A stretch of 63,350 nt of DNA from Nocardia miyunensis NBRC 108239 (lineage in GTDB: Bacteria > Actinomycetota > Actinomycetes > Mycobacteriales > Mycobacteriaceae), in the NCBI RefSeq assembly GCF_001613065.1, contig NZ_BDBQ01000077.1, positions 1-63,350 on the forward strand, in the 5' to 3' direction. Within the stretch, counting starts at the first letter, position 1, and each line of letters starts with the position of its first letter. Shown here piece after piece: positions 51,646 through 60,435 of this stretch. Below the pieces are notes generated by a model that was given only the letters and a program-made list of their open reading frames with translations, did not search any database and was not told the DNA's origin. The translations under genes were made by a program, and so were the position numbers.

Positions 51646-52593
51646 TCACACCGCGTACTCCTTCGCGACCTGCCGCAGCAGGTTTCTACTGGTGTGAACA
51701 TCCAACGCGCAGCGCAACAGAACCTCGTGGGCATGCCGATAGCGCCGCACGTCGGCTTTCCTCTCGAGATACAGATCTCCGGTGAACCCCTCCACATAGA
51801 CCACGGGAGGTTCGACCGGTTGCCCCTTGCTGTCGGTTCCGAACTCGAGGATCACGAACGGGCCGGTCGAAAGGCCCAGGGGGACACCGGCTGCGAAGGG
51901 CAGGATGCGCAGCGTGACATTGTCCCGAGTACTGAGATCGGCCAAGTGCCGCAGCTGCGCCGCCATCACCCTTGCACTTCCGACGACGCGGCGCAAGACC
52001 GACTCGTCCAGCACCACATCCACCGTCGCGGGATGCGCTTTGCGAGTTATCAAGGCCTGCCGCTGGAGTCGCAGCTGAACGCGGCGGTCCAGTTCGGCGT
52101 CGGTGTCCTCGGGATAGCCGAGGCGGTTCAGCGCGCGGGCATAGTCGGCGGTCTGCAACAGACCCGGCACCAACTCGGATTGATAGGACACCAGTCGCAG
52201 CGCCGATGCCTCCAAACCCACGTAGACATCGAAGTTTTCGGGAATCAGATCGCCGTAGGCGTGCCACCAGCTCTTCACCGCGGCCTGCTGGGCCAGACCT
52301 TTGAGGCCGTCGGCGATCTCGTCCGGAATGCCGTAGATCCGGCAAAGTTCCTGAATGTCTATGGTGCGTATGCGATCTGCCTGCCCCTTCTCCAGACGCT
52401 GCAATGTGCTGGCGCCCCACTCCATCAGCCGCGCGGCCTCGGCGATGGTGAGGCCGCCCTGAGTTCGCCAGTCGCGCAGGTACCTTCCGAGCTGACGCCT
52501 GGGCAGGGTCGACGAGGAGGCGGTTTCGGAACTCTGGTTATCGGAACTCACGGACACAGCACACACTCCGTTCTGATCGGATGCCGCCGGCAT
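51646..52593 (-). CDS. XRE-family regulator with DUF5753 domain
   Basis: 315 residues. N-terminal HTH (LGRYLRDWRTQGGLTIAEAARLMEWGAS), then the DUF5753 sensor region with ELVPGLLQTADYARAL, characteristic of the Streptomyces BldB-associated regulators. ATG at 52593; a GTG about 12 codons further in is possible. Upstream of the DUF397 partner. A divergent set of three small genes starts 280 bp away. Confidence 0.85.
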   Translation of the reverse strand: MPAASDQNGVCAVSVSSDNQSSETASSSTLPRRQLGRYLRDWRTQGGLTIAEAARLMEWGASTLQRLEKGQADRIRTIDIQELCRIYGIPDEIADGLKGLAQQAAVKSWWHAYGDLIPENFDVYVGLEASALRLVSYQSELVPGLLQTADYARALNRLGYPEDTDAELDRRVQLRLQRQALITRKAHPATVDVVLDESVLRRVVGSARVMAAQLRHLADLSTRDNVTLRILPFAAGVPLGLSTGPFVILEFGTDSKGQPVEPPVVYVEGFTGDLYLERKADVRRYRHAHEVLLRCALDVHTSRNLLRQVAKEYAV

Positions 52594-52872
52594 CGAGTGC
52601 GGGTCGGAAGTACCGTGGGCCCCCGCCGAACTACCACCACCCCGACCCGGACGTCACATCGGCGAGGGGGTCTCATCCACTATGGAGAATCTTCCTCCCC
52701 CAAGTGGATTCGCTGCTGGACATTCGCCTGAATTCGTTCTGGATATCCAAACCGGGGCAGTTGGGCCGTCTGTTGGAGGATGCTGGAAGTGTGCTCGGGG
52801 ATAACATGTAGTCCGGAACAAGTCTCGAAACCTCCGGGCATCATCAGGATTCGCACGCAGGAACGAGGAGTC

Positions 52873-53187
52873 ATGGCCGTACACGTCATCGGGTCGTCGT
52901 TGATGACCAGTGATTGCACGCCCCACCGGGCCCGCAGTGTGGGACAGGAGGGCTGGGTCGTGTCGTATCTGCCCGGCCGCACCCTGACCTGCACGCAGGC
53001 CGTGGCCGCGCTGCAGGTTGCCGAAGCGGTACCACCACTGCTGGATTCGGTCGGGGGGTTGGCGACCAAGGTGGGCCTCACCCTGTTGGAAGCACTGGGC
53101 ATGGCTATCAATCAGCAGCCCTGGGACGAGCAGCCCGCACCCCGAGGATCGGTCCGCCGGTACGGGGAGGTGGCGGCATGCAACTGA
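52873..53187 (+). CDS. Small protein next to the XRE/DUF397 pair
   Basis: 104 residues. ATG at 52873 with GAACGAGGAG just upstream. Contains LTCTQAVAALQVAEAVPPLLDSVGG and no recognised domain. Divergent from the XRE regulator, and first of three overlapping small genes. Its position suggests membership of the same regulatory island. Confidence 0.6.
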   Translation: MAVHVIGSSLMTSDCTPHRARSVGQEGWVVSYLPGRTLTCTQAVAALQVAEAVPPLLDSVGGLATKVGLTLLEALGMAINQQPWDEQPAPRGSVRRYGEVAACN

Positions 53188-53381
53188 CCAACCTCAACAT
53201 GCCGGTCGCCGGTTTGCTACGTTGCGCCGACGATCCCGGCGTGATGACCGTCGAACAAGCCCATGCCGCAATGCAACTGCACCTCGAATGCTCGGTCGAC
53301 CTGTGCCGGGTGCGTCGCCGCGCCCGCGCGGTGCTGGTCGAAGAGGGCCGCTGCGTGCTGGACCAGCGAGCGCTACCGTGA
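53178..53381 (+). CDS. Small protein of unknown function
   Basis: 67 residues, start ATG at 53178 overlapping the preceding gene by 10 bp. Contains four Cys/His-rich positions (LRCADDPGV, LECSVDLCRVRRR), which could bind metal but without a clear motif. Second gene of the small cluster. Confidence 0.55.
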   Translation: MQLTNLNMPVAGLLRCADDPGVMTVEQAHAAMQLHLECSVDLCRVRRRARAVLVEEGRCVLDQRALP

Positions 53382-53701
53382 CCGCGCTGGAACCGGCGGG
53401 CAGCCGAAAGGTGGTGCGGCTGCTCCCTCCTCCCAGCCGCACCACCCCCCGCCACGCCGCGACCTCCGCACGCCACGCCCTGGCGCCCGGCCGCCGCGCC
53501 GCCACCGCCTACCTGGCGCTCGAGCCGGACCGCACGCGCGAACTGGGACGTCACCGTGCTCCCTTGCCACGCACGGCATCCGGCGCCGGTCCGGCCCACG
53601 CCGATCTGAACAACTACGACCGCATGCTGTTCTGGTTCGCCGGAGCACTTCTGAGCCTGCGCATCGCCTTCGTCGGCGAAAACACCGTCGACGAGTACTG
53701 A
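53378..53701 (+). CDS. Small protein with basic N-terminus and hydrophobic C-terminus
   Basis: 107 residues. GTG at 53378 overlaps the preceding stop by 4 bp (GTGA). Arg/Ala/Pro-rich first 85 residues, then a hydrophobic segment LFWFAGALLSLRIAFVG near the C-terminus, possibly a membrane anchor. Third of three overlapping genes, so co-translated. No domain recognised. Confidence 0.5.
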   Translation: MTALEPAGSRKVVRLLPPPSRTTPRHAATSARHALAPGRRAATAYLALEPDRTRELGRHRAPLPRTASGAGPAHADLNNYDRMLFWFAGALLSLRIAFVGENTVDEY

Positions 53702-53952
53702 GCCCGCCGTCCCGCACTGCGGCACAGGATATTCCGGGCCGGACACCGTGGGCGATCGTGCGGCCTATCCGGTTTGCTGATGATCAGCCGAGTGCCACGC
53801 ATCGGACTCCGCACATGCCGAACGCAGACTGTTCACTCGGATCGCCGGGTCGGCAACTGGCGATGAGCAGACGCCGAGTGTCTGTTGTCCATCGCCGCCC
53901 CCTCGGATCTCCTGCGATGGGCACAGTCGATGGTCGGAGGTCTGGCGCAGCC

Positions 53953-54086
53953 GCACATGCGGTACCCGGCTGCTCTCCGGGCTTTCGATCGCCGAAGGAG
54001 GTTCGACAACACCGGTGAGCACGCCTCCGATGCACATGCGGTACCCGGCTGTTCTCGGGGCTCGGATCACCGTAAGGAGGTACGAC
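53953..54086 (+). repeat. 79-bp tandem duplication of a leader carrying a ribosome-binding site
   Basis: Copies at 53953-54007 and 54032-54086, offset exactly 79 bp: both read GCACATGCGGTACCCGGCTG, continue with a similar TCTCXGGGCT...GATCXCCG and end in AAGGAGGTXCGAC. A degenerate third copy begins at 53811. The strong AAGGAGG is repeated with the unit. Confidence 0.7.
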
Positions 54087-54087
54087 G

Positions 54088-54336
54088 ATCAGCAGGTCTC
54101 CGACGCCCGATCAGCCGGCAACGCCGCGGCCGACCGATAGTCCGGTCGATCAGCGGGCAATCCTGGCGCAACTGCGCCGCATCGAGGTGCGCGAACTCGG
54201 CACATCGGCCGAACGCCGTGAACACTTCGGACGTCTATGGCCGGGGTCATACCCGGCACACACCGACCGGTCTCGTGAGCGTTTCGGCGCTCTGTGTTCG
54301 ATGTCATATCAAGCATCAGTGGTCGGCGGCGCCTGA
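54088..54336 (+). pseudogene. Small open frame with strong ribosome-binding site but ATC in place of the start codon
   Basis: From the second repeat copy, AAGGAGG (54074-54080) is followed 7 bp later by ATC AGC AGG. The frame runs 82 codons to TGA (54334-54336), for example QRAILAQLRRIEVRELG and REHFGRLWPGSYP. It is preceded by an in-frame TAA at 54073. A single change from ATG to ATC would explain the missing start; ATC initiation is the alternative. No domain recognised. Confidence 0.5.
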
Positions 54337-54839
54337 TCACCGGCGATAGAACGGAGATCCCTGGAATGCGGGTTCTGGCACACCTGGGTCGCATCGACGG
54401 ACCCGGCATCGCCGCAGCCGATCGATGTCCGGCCGAAACGACCGGATCGGCGGCCTTGACCTGTGGCGATGCCTGTCGCGGCGGCCAGCGGTGACAGGGC
54501 GACGTTCGGTAGCGCGGATTTCCGGCGGGTGTGGTGGCGTAACTGTGCCGCATTGCGTCACAGGACATTTCGTCGCGCGGCCGGTGATTCGCTCGATGAG
54601 AGCGGCCGGGTTGCCGGCCACCTGCGCAGAGGCCTGCTGCGGGTAGGCGGCGGAAAGATTGCCGGGACCGATCCGCCGGGTGCTCGGGGATGACATCCGG
54701 CGGATCGGGTGCGTGCGCGAGCGGGAACGCCGGCAGATATCACTGACCGGGGTTGCGGGGGCGGCCAGGGCCCTTATCCTCTTCGTTATCGGGGCGGGGC
54801 CGTTGTTCGAGGTTCCTGCTCGTGTGTGAGAGGAACCGT
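54337..54839. other. Stretch with only weak small frames
   Basis: About 500 bp. A 42-codon ATG frame (54366-54494) begins after GGAGATCCCTGGA, and a second one overlaps it (54463-54693); neither is recognisable. The promoter of the next gene is probably near CCTTATCCTCTTCG at about 54773. Confidence 0.35.
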
Positions 54840-55826
54840 ATGGCCCGACGCAAGCAGTCCGCCGACGCGCAGGGATCCACGGCGCAGGGCGCTGAGCCCT
54901 GGCCGGTGGCCGAACCGGAAGAGGACCGGTGGGGCACGGCGCAGAACCGGCGGTTGCCGCCCGAACCCGACGGGCAGCGGTGGGACAACGGACCGACCGG
55001 GCGTCATCCGGTACAGGCGCCCGCCGGACGCCCCGACACCGGGCAGAATCGGCGGCTGGCGCCGTCGCCGGAGGGTGAGCGCTGGGAGGCGGCGCAGACC
55101 CGGCGGCAGGCCCCGGCCGCGGAGGACAATGGTTACGACAGCGATCGGACTCGGCGGCGCGCCGCGGTAGCCGAGGCCGACGAGGACTATTACGAGTCCG
55201 CGCCGAGCAGGCGGCGGTCCGGACGATTACGGGTCGAGGTGGCGCCGATCGTCAATCCGTATTCGATCGTGGCGCTCGTGGGCGCGCTGCTGGCGCTGTT
55301 CCCGGTGGCGATCGTGTTCGGGTTCATCTCCTTCACCCATCCGCGCGGCCGGATGATGGCCCTGTTCGCGCTGCTGATCGGGGCCGCGGAGGCGACGGCG
55401 CTCGTCGGGCTGCTCGCGCTGTCCGGAGTTTCGGTGCCGCACAACCCGTTCCGGCTGCAGGCCGGATCCACGCCGGTCAGCCAGACCGCACCGGCGACCG
55501 CGAGCGACGTCCCGCCAGTGCAGGTCACCGTCAGCACCGCCGCGCCGACCACCTCCGCCGCCCAGACCGCGGTCGCGCAGGGCGAGGTGTGCACCGAGAC
55601 GCAGGCCGCGCTCATCGGCACCACATCGGACGGCAACACCCTGCTGTGCCTGAAGGGCAGCAGCGGATACCGCTGGACCGGGCCGTACACCGTCTCGACC
55701 GCCGTCTACGACAACGGCTCGAAATGCAATGCGGCCAGCGACAAGTCCGCACGGACCGCCGACGGCCGCGCCCTGGTCTGCGAGGGACAGGGCCGCAGCG
55801 CCGCCTGGACGCTCTGGGTGGAGTAG
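54840..55826 (+). CDS. Membrane protein with disordered N-terminus and secreted C-terminal part
   Basis: 328 residues. Residues 1-125 are polar and low complexity with repeated RR/RW-type motifs (NRRLPPEPDGQRWD, RRLAPSPEGERW). Two hydrophobic segments (about residues 139-162 and 174-193) form a DUF4190-like hairpin. A Thr/Ala-rich linker leads to an extracellular part with CTETQAALIG, TLLCLKGSSGYRW and KCNAAS, probably disulfide-bonded. ATG at 54840 with GAGAGGAACC. Function unknown. Confidence 0.7.
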   Translation: MARRKQSADAQGSTAQGAEPWPVAEPEEDRWGTAQNRRLPPEPDGQRWDNGPTGRHPVQAPAGRPDTGQNRRLAPSPEGERWEAAQTRRQAPAAEDNGYDSDRTRRRAAVAEADEDYYESAPSRRRSGRLRVEVAPIVNPYSIVALVGALLALFPVAIVFGFISFTHPRGRMMALFALLIGAAEATALVGLLALSGVSVPHNPFRLQAGSTPVSQTAPATASDVPPVQVTVSTAAPTTSAAQTAVAQGEVCTETQAALIGTTSDGNTLLCLKGSSGYRWTGPYTVSTAVYDNGSKCNAASDKSARTADGRALVCEGQGRSAAWTLWVE

Positions 55827-55898
55827 CGCCGGCGGCGGACTCGCCGGTTCGTATGCTGCATGGTGTTGGACGCCGACAATGCAGACGGAGGATAAGTC

Positions 55899-56651
55899 AT
55901 GGCCGAACGAGTTGCCGTAGTTACCGGAGCCGCCCGGGGGATCGGCGCGGCCGTCGCCAAGCGGCTGGCCGCGGACGGACTGGCCGTGGGCGTGCTGGAT
56001 CTGGATGCCGCGCACTGCGCCGACACCGTGCAGGCGATCACCGAGGCCGGTGGCAAGGCCGTCGCATTGGGTGCGGACGTGTCGAACGAGGATTCGGTGG
56101 CCGTGGCCGTCGAGGAGCTGGCCGGATCGCTCGGCGCGCCGACCGTCCTGGTGAACAACGCCGGCATCCTGCGGGACAACATGCTGTTCAAGATGTCCGT
56201 GGACGACTGGGACTCGGTGCTGGGCGTACATCTGCGGGGTGCGTTCCTGATGACCCGCGCGGTGCAGAAGTACATGGTCGAGGCCAAGTGGGGCCGGGTG
56301 GTCAACCTGTCGAGCACCTCGGCGCTGGGCAACCGCGGCCAGGCCAACTACTCGGCGGCCAAGGCCGGTATGCAGGGCTTCACCAAAACCATCGCCATCG
56401 AGCTGGGCAAATTCGGCGTCACCGCCAACGCCATCGCACCGGGCTTCATCGCCACCGATATGACCGCGGCCACCGCGGCCCGCGTCGGCGTGGACTTCGA
56501 GGACTTCCAGAAGGCCGCCGCCGCCCAGATCCCCGTCCAGCGCGTCGGCCGCCCCGAGGACATCGCGCACACCGCCTCATTCCTGGTCAGCGAGGGCGCG
56601 GGCTTCGTCTCGGGCCAGGTCATCTACGTCGCGGGCGGCCCGACCAACTGA
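55899..56651 (+). CDS. fabG: 3-oxoacyl-ACP reductase-like SDR
   Basis: 250 residues. Cofactor motif TGAARGIG, NNAG at VLVNNAGILRDN, catalytic Ser-Tyr-Lys in NLSSTSALGNRGQANYSAAKAG, and DMT at the substrate end. Typical FabG/beta-ketoacyl reductase size; could equally act on another 3-ketoacyl thioester. ATG at 55899 with GGAGGATAAGTC. It lies alone between the membrane protein and an ABC transporter. The symbol is by family resemblance only. Confidence 0.85.
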   Translation: MAERVAVVTGAARGIGAAVAKRLAADGLAVGVLDLDAAHCADTVQAITEAGGKAVALGADVSNEDSVAVAVEELAGSLGAPTVLVNNAGILRDNMLFKMSVDDWDSVLGVHLRGAFLMTRAVQKYMVEAKWGRVVNLSSTSALGNRGQANYSAAKAGMQGFTKTIAIELGKFGVTANAIAPGFIATDMTAATAARVGVDFEDFQKAAAAQIPVQRVGRPEDIAHTASFLVSEGAGFVSGQVIYVAGGPTN

Positions 56652-57284
56652 CGGTCCGGTACCGAAAGAGCCTGTACCCGAACAGATTTCACATAATTCG
56701 GTGAGCATGCGGGGCAGTTCGGCACACCTGCCCCGCAACCCCGCAATGCCCGATGCCGCACTACGACCGGGTGTCCAGCGGGCACACCTGACGGACGGTT
56801 CATCGAGCGAACTGTCCACTGGCGCACCGGGAGCGGGCACGCGCACATCCCGCGCCGGTGGGGGACGCACACCGCGGACCGGTAGGACTACAGCGTCAAG
56901 GTGATACAGCCGGGGCCGGCACGTCGTCTCGGCCTCGAGGCAGGTGCAGCGTGATGCCCTATCAGCGACTGTCAGGCGCGAGTGGCTTCGCTCGCGAGCC
57001 TCACCCGCACACGAAGCAGGTATCACGGTCCGGGCCGGTAGGACGTGCGACGCTGTCGATGATCCGGCCGAGGTCGGCACGCTCATGGGCGCAGGAGGCA
57101 TAGGTGCGACGTGGTTACGCCGACGTGCCACACGGCCGGGCACCGGCACCGGACAGGGCGCACGGCCCGGGTGGGTCCGTAGTGCGATCGAGGGACCGGA
57201 GGGCAGTGTCGTGTGCGGCTCGGTGCAGATGGAACCCGCGGTTGGCGGATTCGCCCGCGATGGCGGGCGGGGTAGGTTCGCGGT
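56652..57284. other. Long spacer without a supported gene
   Basis: 633 bp. Contains small hairpins (GCGGGGCA/TGCCCCGC at about 56709-56735; CGCGAG/CTCGCG near 56977), possibly the fabG terminator, and several overlapping weak frames. The ABC transporter promoter should be in the right part. Confidence 0.35.
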
Positions 57285-58151
57285 ATGAGGCGGCGGGCGG
57301 TTCGGCGGACGCTGACCAGTTATGGGCTGCTGTTGCCCAGCCTGGTGGGGGTCGGGTGTTTTCTGGTTTTGCCGATCGCGGTGGTGGGTTGGCTGAGTCT
57401 GCACAGTTGGAATCTGTTGGGGCCCATGCGGTTCGTGGGGTTGCGGAACTGGCGGGCGGTGTTGGGGGATCCGGCTTTCGGGCATTCGCTCCTGGTGACG
57501 TCGGGGCTCGCGGCGATCGTGGTGCCGGTGCAGACCGTGCTGGGGTTCGTCGTGGCGATGCCGTTGGCCCGGCGTCGCGGCGGGACGGCGTTGCGGGTGG
57601 TGTACGCGCTGCCGTGGATGTGCGCGCCGGTCGCGGTGGGTGTGGTGTGGCAGTGGATGTTCGCGCCGACCGGCGGGGCGATCGACGCCGTGCTGGGCAA
57701 CCGGATCGAATGGCTGTCCGATCCGGCGCTGGCGCTGCCATCGGTTGCGGCGGTGAGCATCTGGTCGAATTTCGGTTACGTCGCGCTGTTCTTCGTCGCC
57801 GGTATCCGGGCGATACCGCCGGAGATCCTGGACGCGGGCGCGCTGGACGGGGCGAGCGGATGGCGGCGCACGCGCTGGCTGGTGTTGCCGCTGCTGCGGC
57901 CGACCATGTTCTTCGTCCTGGTCACCGGGGTGCTGACCGCATTCCAGACCTTCGATACGGTGTACGCGCTGACCAGGGGCGGGCCCGGGAATCGCACGGA
58001 TGTGGTGGCCATGCGGATCTTCGACGAGGCGTTCGTCGCCGCGCGCCCCGGACGGGCCGCGGTGATGGCGCTGGTGGTGTTCGCGGTGATGTTCGTGATC
58101 ACGCTCCTGCAGCATCGCTACTTCCGGAATCGGACGGTCCATGAGTACTGA
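57285..58151 (+). CDS. Carbohydrate ABC transporter permease (UgpA/MalF type)
   Basis: 288 residues, six membrane helices. The cytoplasmic coupling motif EAA-like region DAGALDGASGWRRTRWLVLPLLRP in outline fits the binding-protein-dependent permease family. ATG at 57285. It overlaps the second permease gene by 11 bp. Together with the next two genes it forms an importer for a sugar or glycerol phosphate-type substrate. No ATPase gene is present, so a shared ATPase must serve it. Confidence 0.85.
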   Translation: MRRRAVRRTLTSYGLLLPSLVGVGCFLVLPIAVVGWLSLHSWNLLGPMRFVGLRNWRAVLGDPAFGHSLLVTSGLAAIVVPVQTVLGFVVAMPLARRRGGTALRVVYALPWMCAPVAVGVVWQWMFAPTGGAIDAVLGNRIEWLSDPALALPSVAAVSIWSNFGYVALFFVAGIRAIPPEILDAGALDGASGWRRTRWLVLPLLRPTMFFVLVTGVLTAFQTFDTVYALTRGGPGNRTDVVAMRIFDEAFVAARPGRAAVMALVVFAVMFVITLLQHRYFRNRTVHEY

Positions 58152-59019
58152 GCCCTTGGCAATCTCTTCCCGCACAGGCTCTTTCGCGCAGCGATCGAAG
58201 GCCCGCACTCAGCTGCGCAGTGTCGCGGTCTATCTGCTGCTGTTCGCCGGGGCCCTGCTGACCGTCGCTCCGCTGGTGCTCAGCGCCCTGACCGCCGTGA
58301 AGACCCCGGAGCAGTTCGCGACCGGTTCGGCACTGGCTCTGCCGAACCCGGTGACCGGCACGAATTTCACGACCGTGCTGAGCGAAGGCCTGGGCCGGGC
58401 CGTGCTCGTCACCGCGCTGATGACGGCGTTCATCACCGGCGGCCAGCTGATCACCTCGATCCTGGCGGCATACGCGTTCGCGCGCACCGAGTTTCCCGGA
58501 CGCGACCTGCTGTTCTGGATCTACCTCGCCACCATGATGGTGCCGCCGATGGTCACCCTGATCCCGCTGTACCTGATGTTCGCGAAGCTCGGGTGGCTCA
58601 ATACGTTCTGGGCCTTGATACTTCCGTTCGTGTTCGCCTCGCCGTACGCGATATTCCTGCTGCGCCAATACTTCCGGTCCATCCCGGGCGAATTGCTCGG
58701 CGCGGCACGGCTGGACGGCGCGAGCACCCTGGACATCCTGGTTCACGTGATGGTGCCGATGAGCCGACCCATTCTGGCCACGCTGACGCTGATCACCGTT
58801 GTCACACAGTGGAACAGCTTCATGTGGCCGCTGGTGGCCAGCAGCGGTGAAACCTGGCAGGTGCTGACGGTCTCGACCGCGACGCTGCAGACCCGGTACA
58901 ACGCGCAGTGGACCCTGGTGATGGCCGCGACGACGTTGGCGATCGTGCCCCTGGTCCTGCTGTTCGTGGTCTTCCAGCGTCAGGTGCTGCGGTCCATCAC
59001 CTCGGCCGGGCTCAAATGA
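58141..59019 (+). CDS. Carbohydrate ABC transporter permease (UgpE/MalG type)
   Basis: 292 residues, six helices. The coupling motif GELLGAARLDGASTLDILVHVMVP in outline, and the start MSTEPLAISSRTG, fit the second permease of sugar importers. ATG at 58141 lies inside the end of the first permease. Its stop overlaps the binding-protein ATG (ATGA), indicating coupling. Confidence 0.85.
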   Translation: MSTEPLAISSRTGSFAQRSKARTQLRSVAVYLLLFAGALLTVAPLVLSALTAVKTPEQFATGSALALPNPVTGTNFTTVLSEGLGRAVLVTALMTAFITGGQLITSILAAYAFARTEFPGRDLLFWIYLATMMVPPMVTLIPLYLMFAKLGWLNTFWALILPFVFASPYAIFLLRQYFRSIPGELLGAARLDGASTLDILVHVMVPMSRPILATLTLITVVTQWNSFMWPLVASSGETWQVLTVSTATLQTRYNAQWTLVMAATTLAIVPLVLLFVVFQRQVLRSITSAGLK

Positions 59020-60311
59020 TAAGCGCGGCAACAAGATCGATGAAGACCTCGACTCGGGCGGTGCTCGCCGTCGTGCTCAGCGCGGTATTGCTGATCGCCG
59101 CGGCGCTGTGGCTCGGGCACACCGGCGACGGTTCGGGGCGCACGGTCCTGCGAATGCGGATCTGGGACGAGAGTTTCGTCCCCGCCTACCGCGCCTCGCT
59201 CGATGCCTTCCAACGCGCGAACCCGGATGTGGAAGTACGGATCACGGTGGTGCCGTGGTCCTCCTATCAGCAGAAATTGCGTCTGGACGTGGCCGGGGGC
59301 ACCGCGGACGACGTGTTCTGGACCAATACCTTCGAGGACTACGCGGATTCTGGGCGGCTGCTGGATATCGGCGCGCTGCTGGGGTCCGATGCCGAACGGG
59401 CCTGGGATCCCTCCGCGGTCGCGCAGTTCAGCCGCGACGGAAAGCTCTGGGCGGTACCGCAATTCGTGGACGGCGGCACCGCCGTATACTACAACCGCGC
59501 CCTGCTCGACGCCGCGCACATCGATCCCGCCGCACTCTCGGGACTGCGCTGGGGAGGCGATGCGGACACCTTCGCGCCGGTGCTGCATCGGCTCGCCGCC
59601 GTCGCACCGTGGGCATACAACGCCGCCAACGACTTTCAATCCATCGAACTGCCGTTCCTGGGGTCGGCCGGTGGGCGTCTGCAGGGGCCGGACGATCGAT
59701 TCGTCTTCGACAGCCCGCAGGGAAACCAGGCATTCGGCTATCTGGTCCGCCTGATCGCCGATAAGCTCGCCCCGTCGGCGGCCGATACGAACGCCAATAC
59801 CGATTTCACCAGAAATGCCTTCCTGCAAGGGAAATTGGCGCTGTTGCAATCCGGAACCTACAACCTGGCCACGATCGCCCAACAGGCGAAATTCCCGTGG
59901 GGCATCGCGATGATTCCGGCCGGACCCGCTGGACGGGTCAGCACCGACAATGCGATCGGCCTCGCGGGCAATGCGGCTACCCGTCACCCGGCCGCGGTGC
60001 ACCGCCTGCTGACCTGGCTCGGCAGCGCCGCGGGCAACCGCTACCTGGCCGCCTCCGGCGCGACCGTCCCCGCGGTGGTCGCCGATCAGCAGATATATCG
60101 AGATTACTGGGCGCACAGGGGAATCGACGTCTCGCCGTTCTTCGATGTGCTCGACGGCCCCCGGATCTCCGGGGGCAGCGGGCCCGGATTCCCGGCGGCC
60201 AACGACATCATCACCCCGATCCTGTCGGAGATGTATCTGGGCCGCACACCCGTTCCCGAAGCCCTCAGCCGAGCGGTAGCGGCAGGCAATGCCGCCATGA
60301 GTGCTCGATGA
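59016..60311 (+). CDS. Extracellular solute-binding protein of the sugar ABC importer
   Basis: 431 residues. An N-terminal hydrophobic segment (VLAVVLSAVLLIAAALWLG) acts as signal or anchor; no lipobox cysteine follows it, unlike most family members, so it is probably an N-terminally anchored or cleaved protein. The body (LRMRIWDESFVPAYRASLDAF, TADDVFWTNTFEDYADSG, YYNRALLD) is the family-1 solute-binding fold. ATG at 59016 overlaps the preceding stop; a second ATG at 59040 is possible. It delivers substrate to the two permeases. Confidence 0.85.
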   Translation: MISAATRSMKTSTRAVLAVVLSAVLLIAAALWLGHTGDGSGRTVLRMRIWDESFVPAYRASLDAFQRANPDVEVRITVVPWSSYQQKLRLDVAGGTADDVFWTNTFEDYADSGRLLDIGALLGSDAERAWDPSAVAQFSRDGKLWAVPQFVDGGTAVYYNRALLDAAHIDPAALSGLRWGGDADTFAPVLHRLAAVAPWAYNAANDFQSIELPFLGSAGGRLQGPDDRFVFDSPQGNQAFGYLVRLIADKLAPSAADTNANTDFTRNAFLQGKLALLQSGTYNLATIAQQAKFPWGIAMIPAGPAGRVSTDNAIGLAGNAATRHPAAVHRLLTWLGSAAGNRYLAASGATVPAVVADQQIYRDYWAHRGIDVSPFFDVLDGPRISGGSGPGFPAANDIITPILSEMYLGRTPVPEALSRAVAAGNAAMSAR

Positions 60312-60435
60312 TCGGTTCGCGCACGGAATTCGAATCAGAGCTCGAGTTCTATGAGTCCGATGAGCCGTGTGCGGTCGAGTTTCGACTGCGCAATGTACGG
60401 GGCTACCCGAGGGTGCCGAAATGCCCTGCGGCTGG

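Noticed and set aside
56577..58208. Long minus-strand open frame opposite the ABC permease and spacer
   Set aside because: Arg/Pro/His-rich low-complexity translation typical of an antisense shadow.
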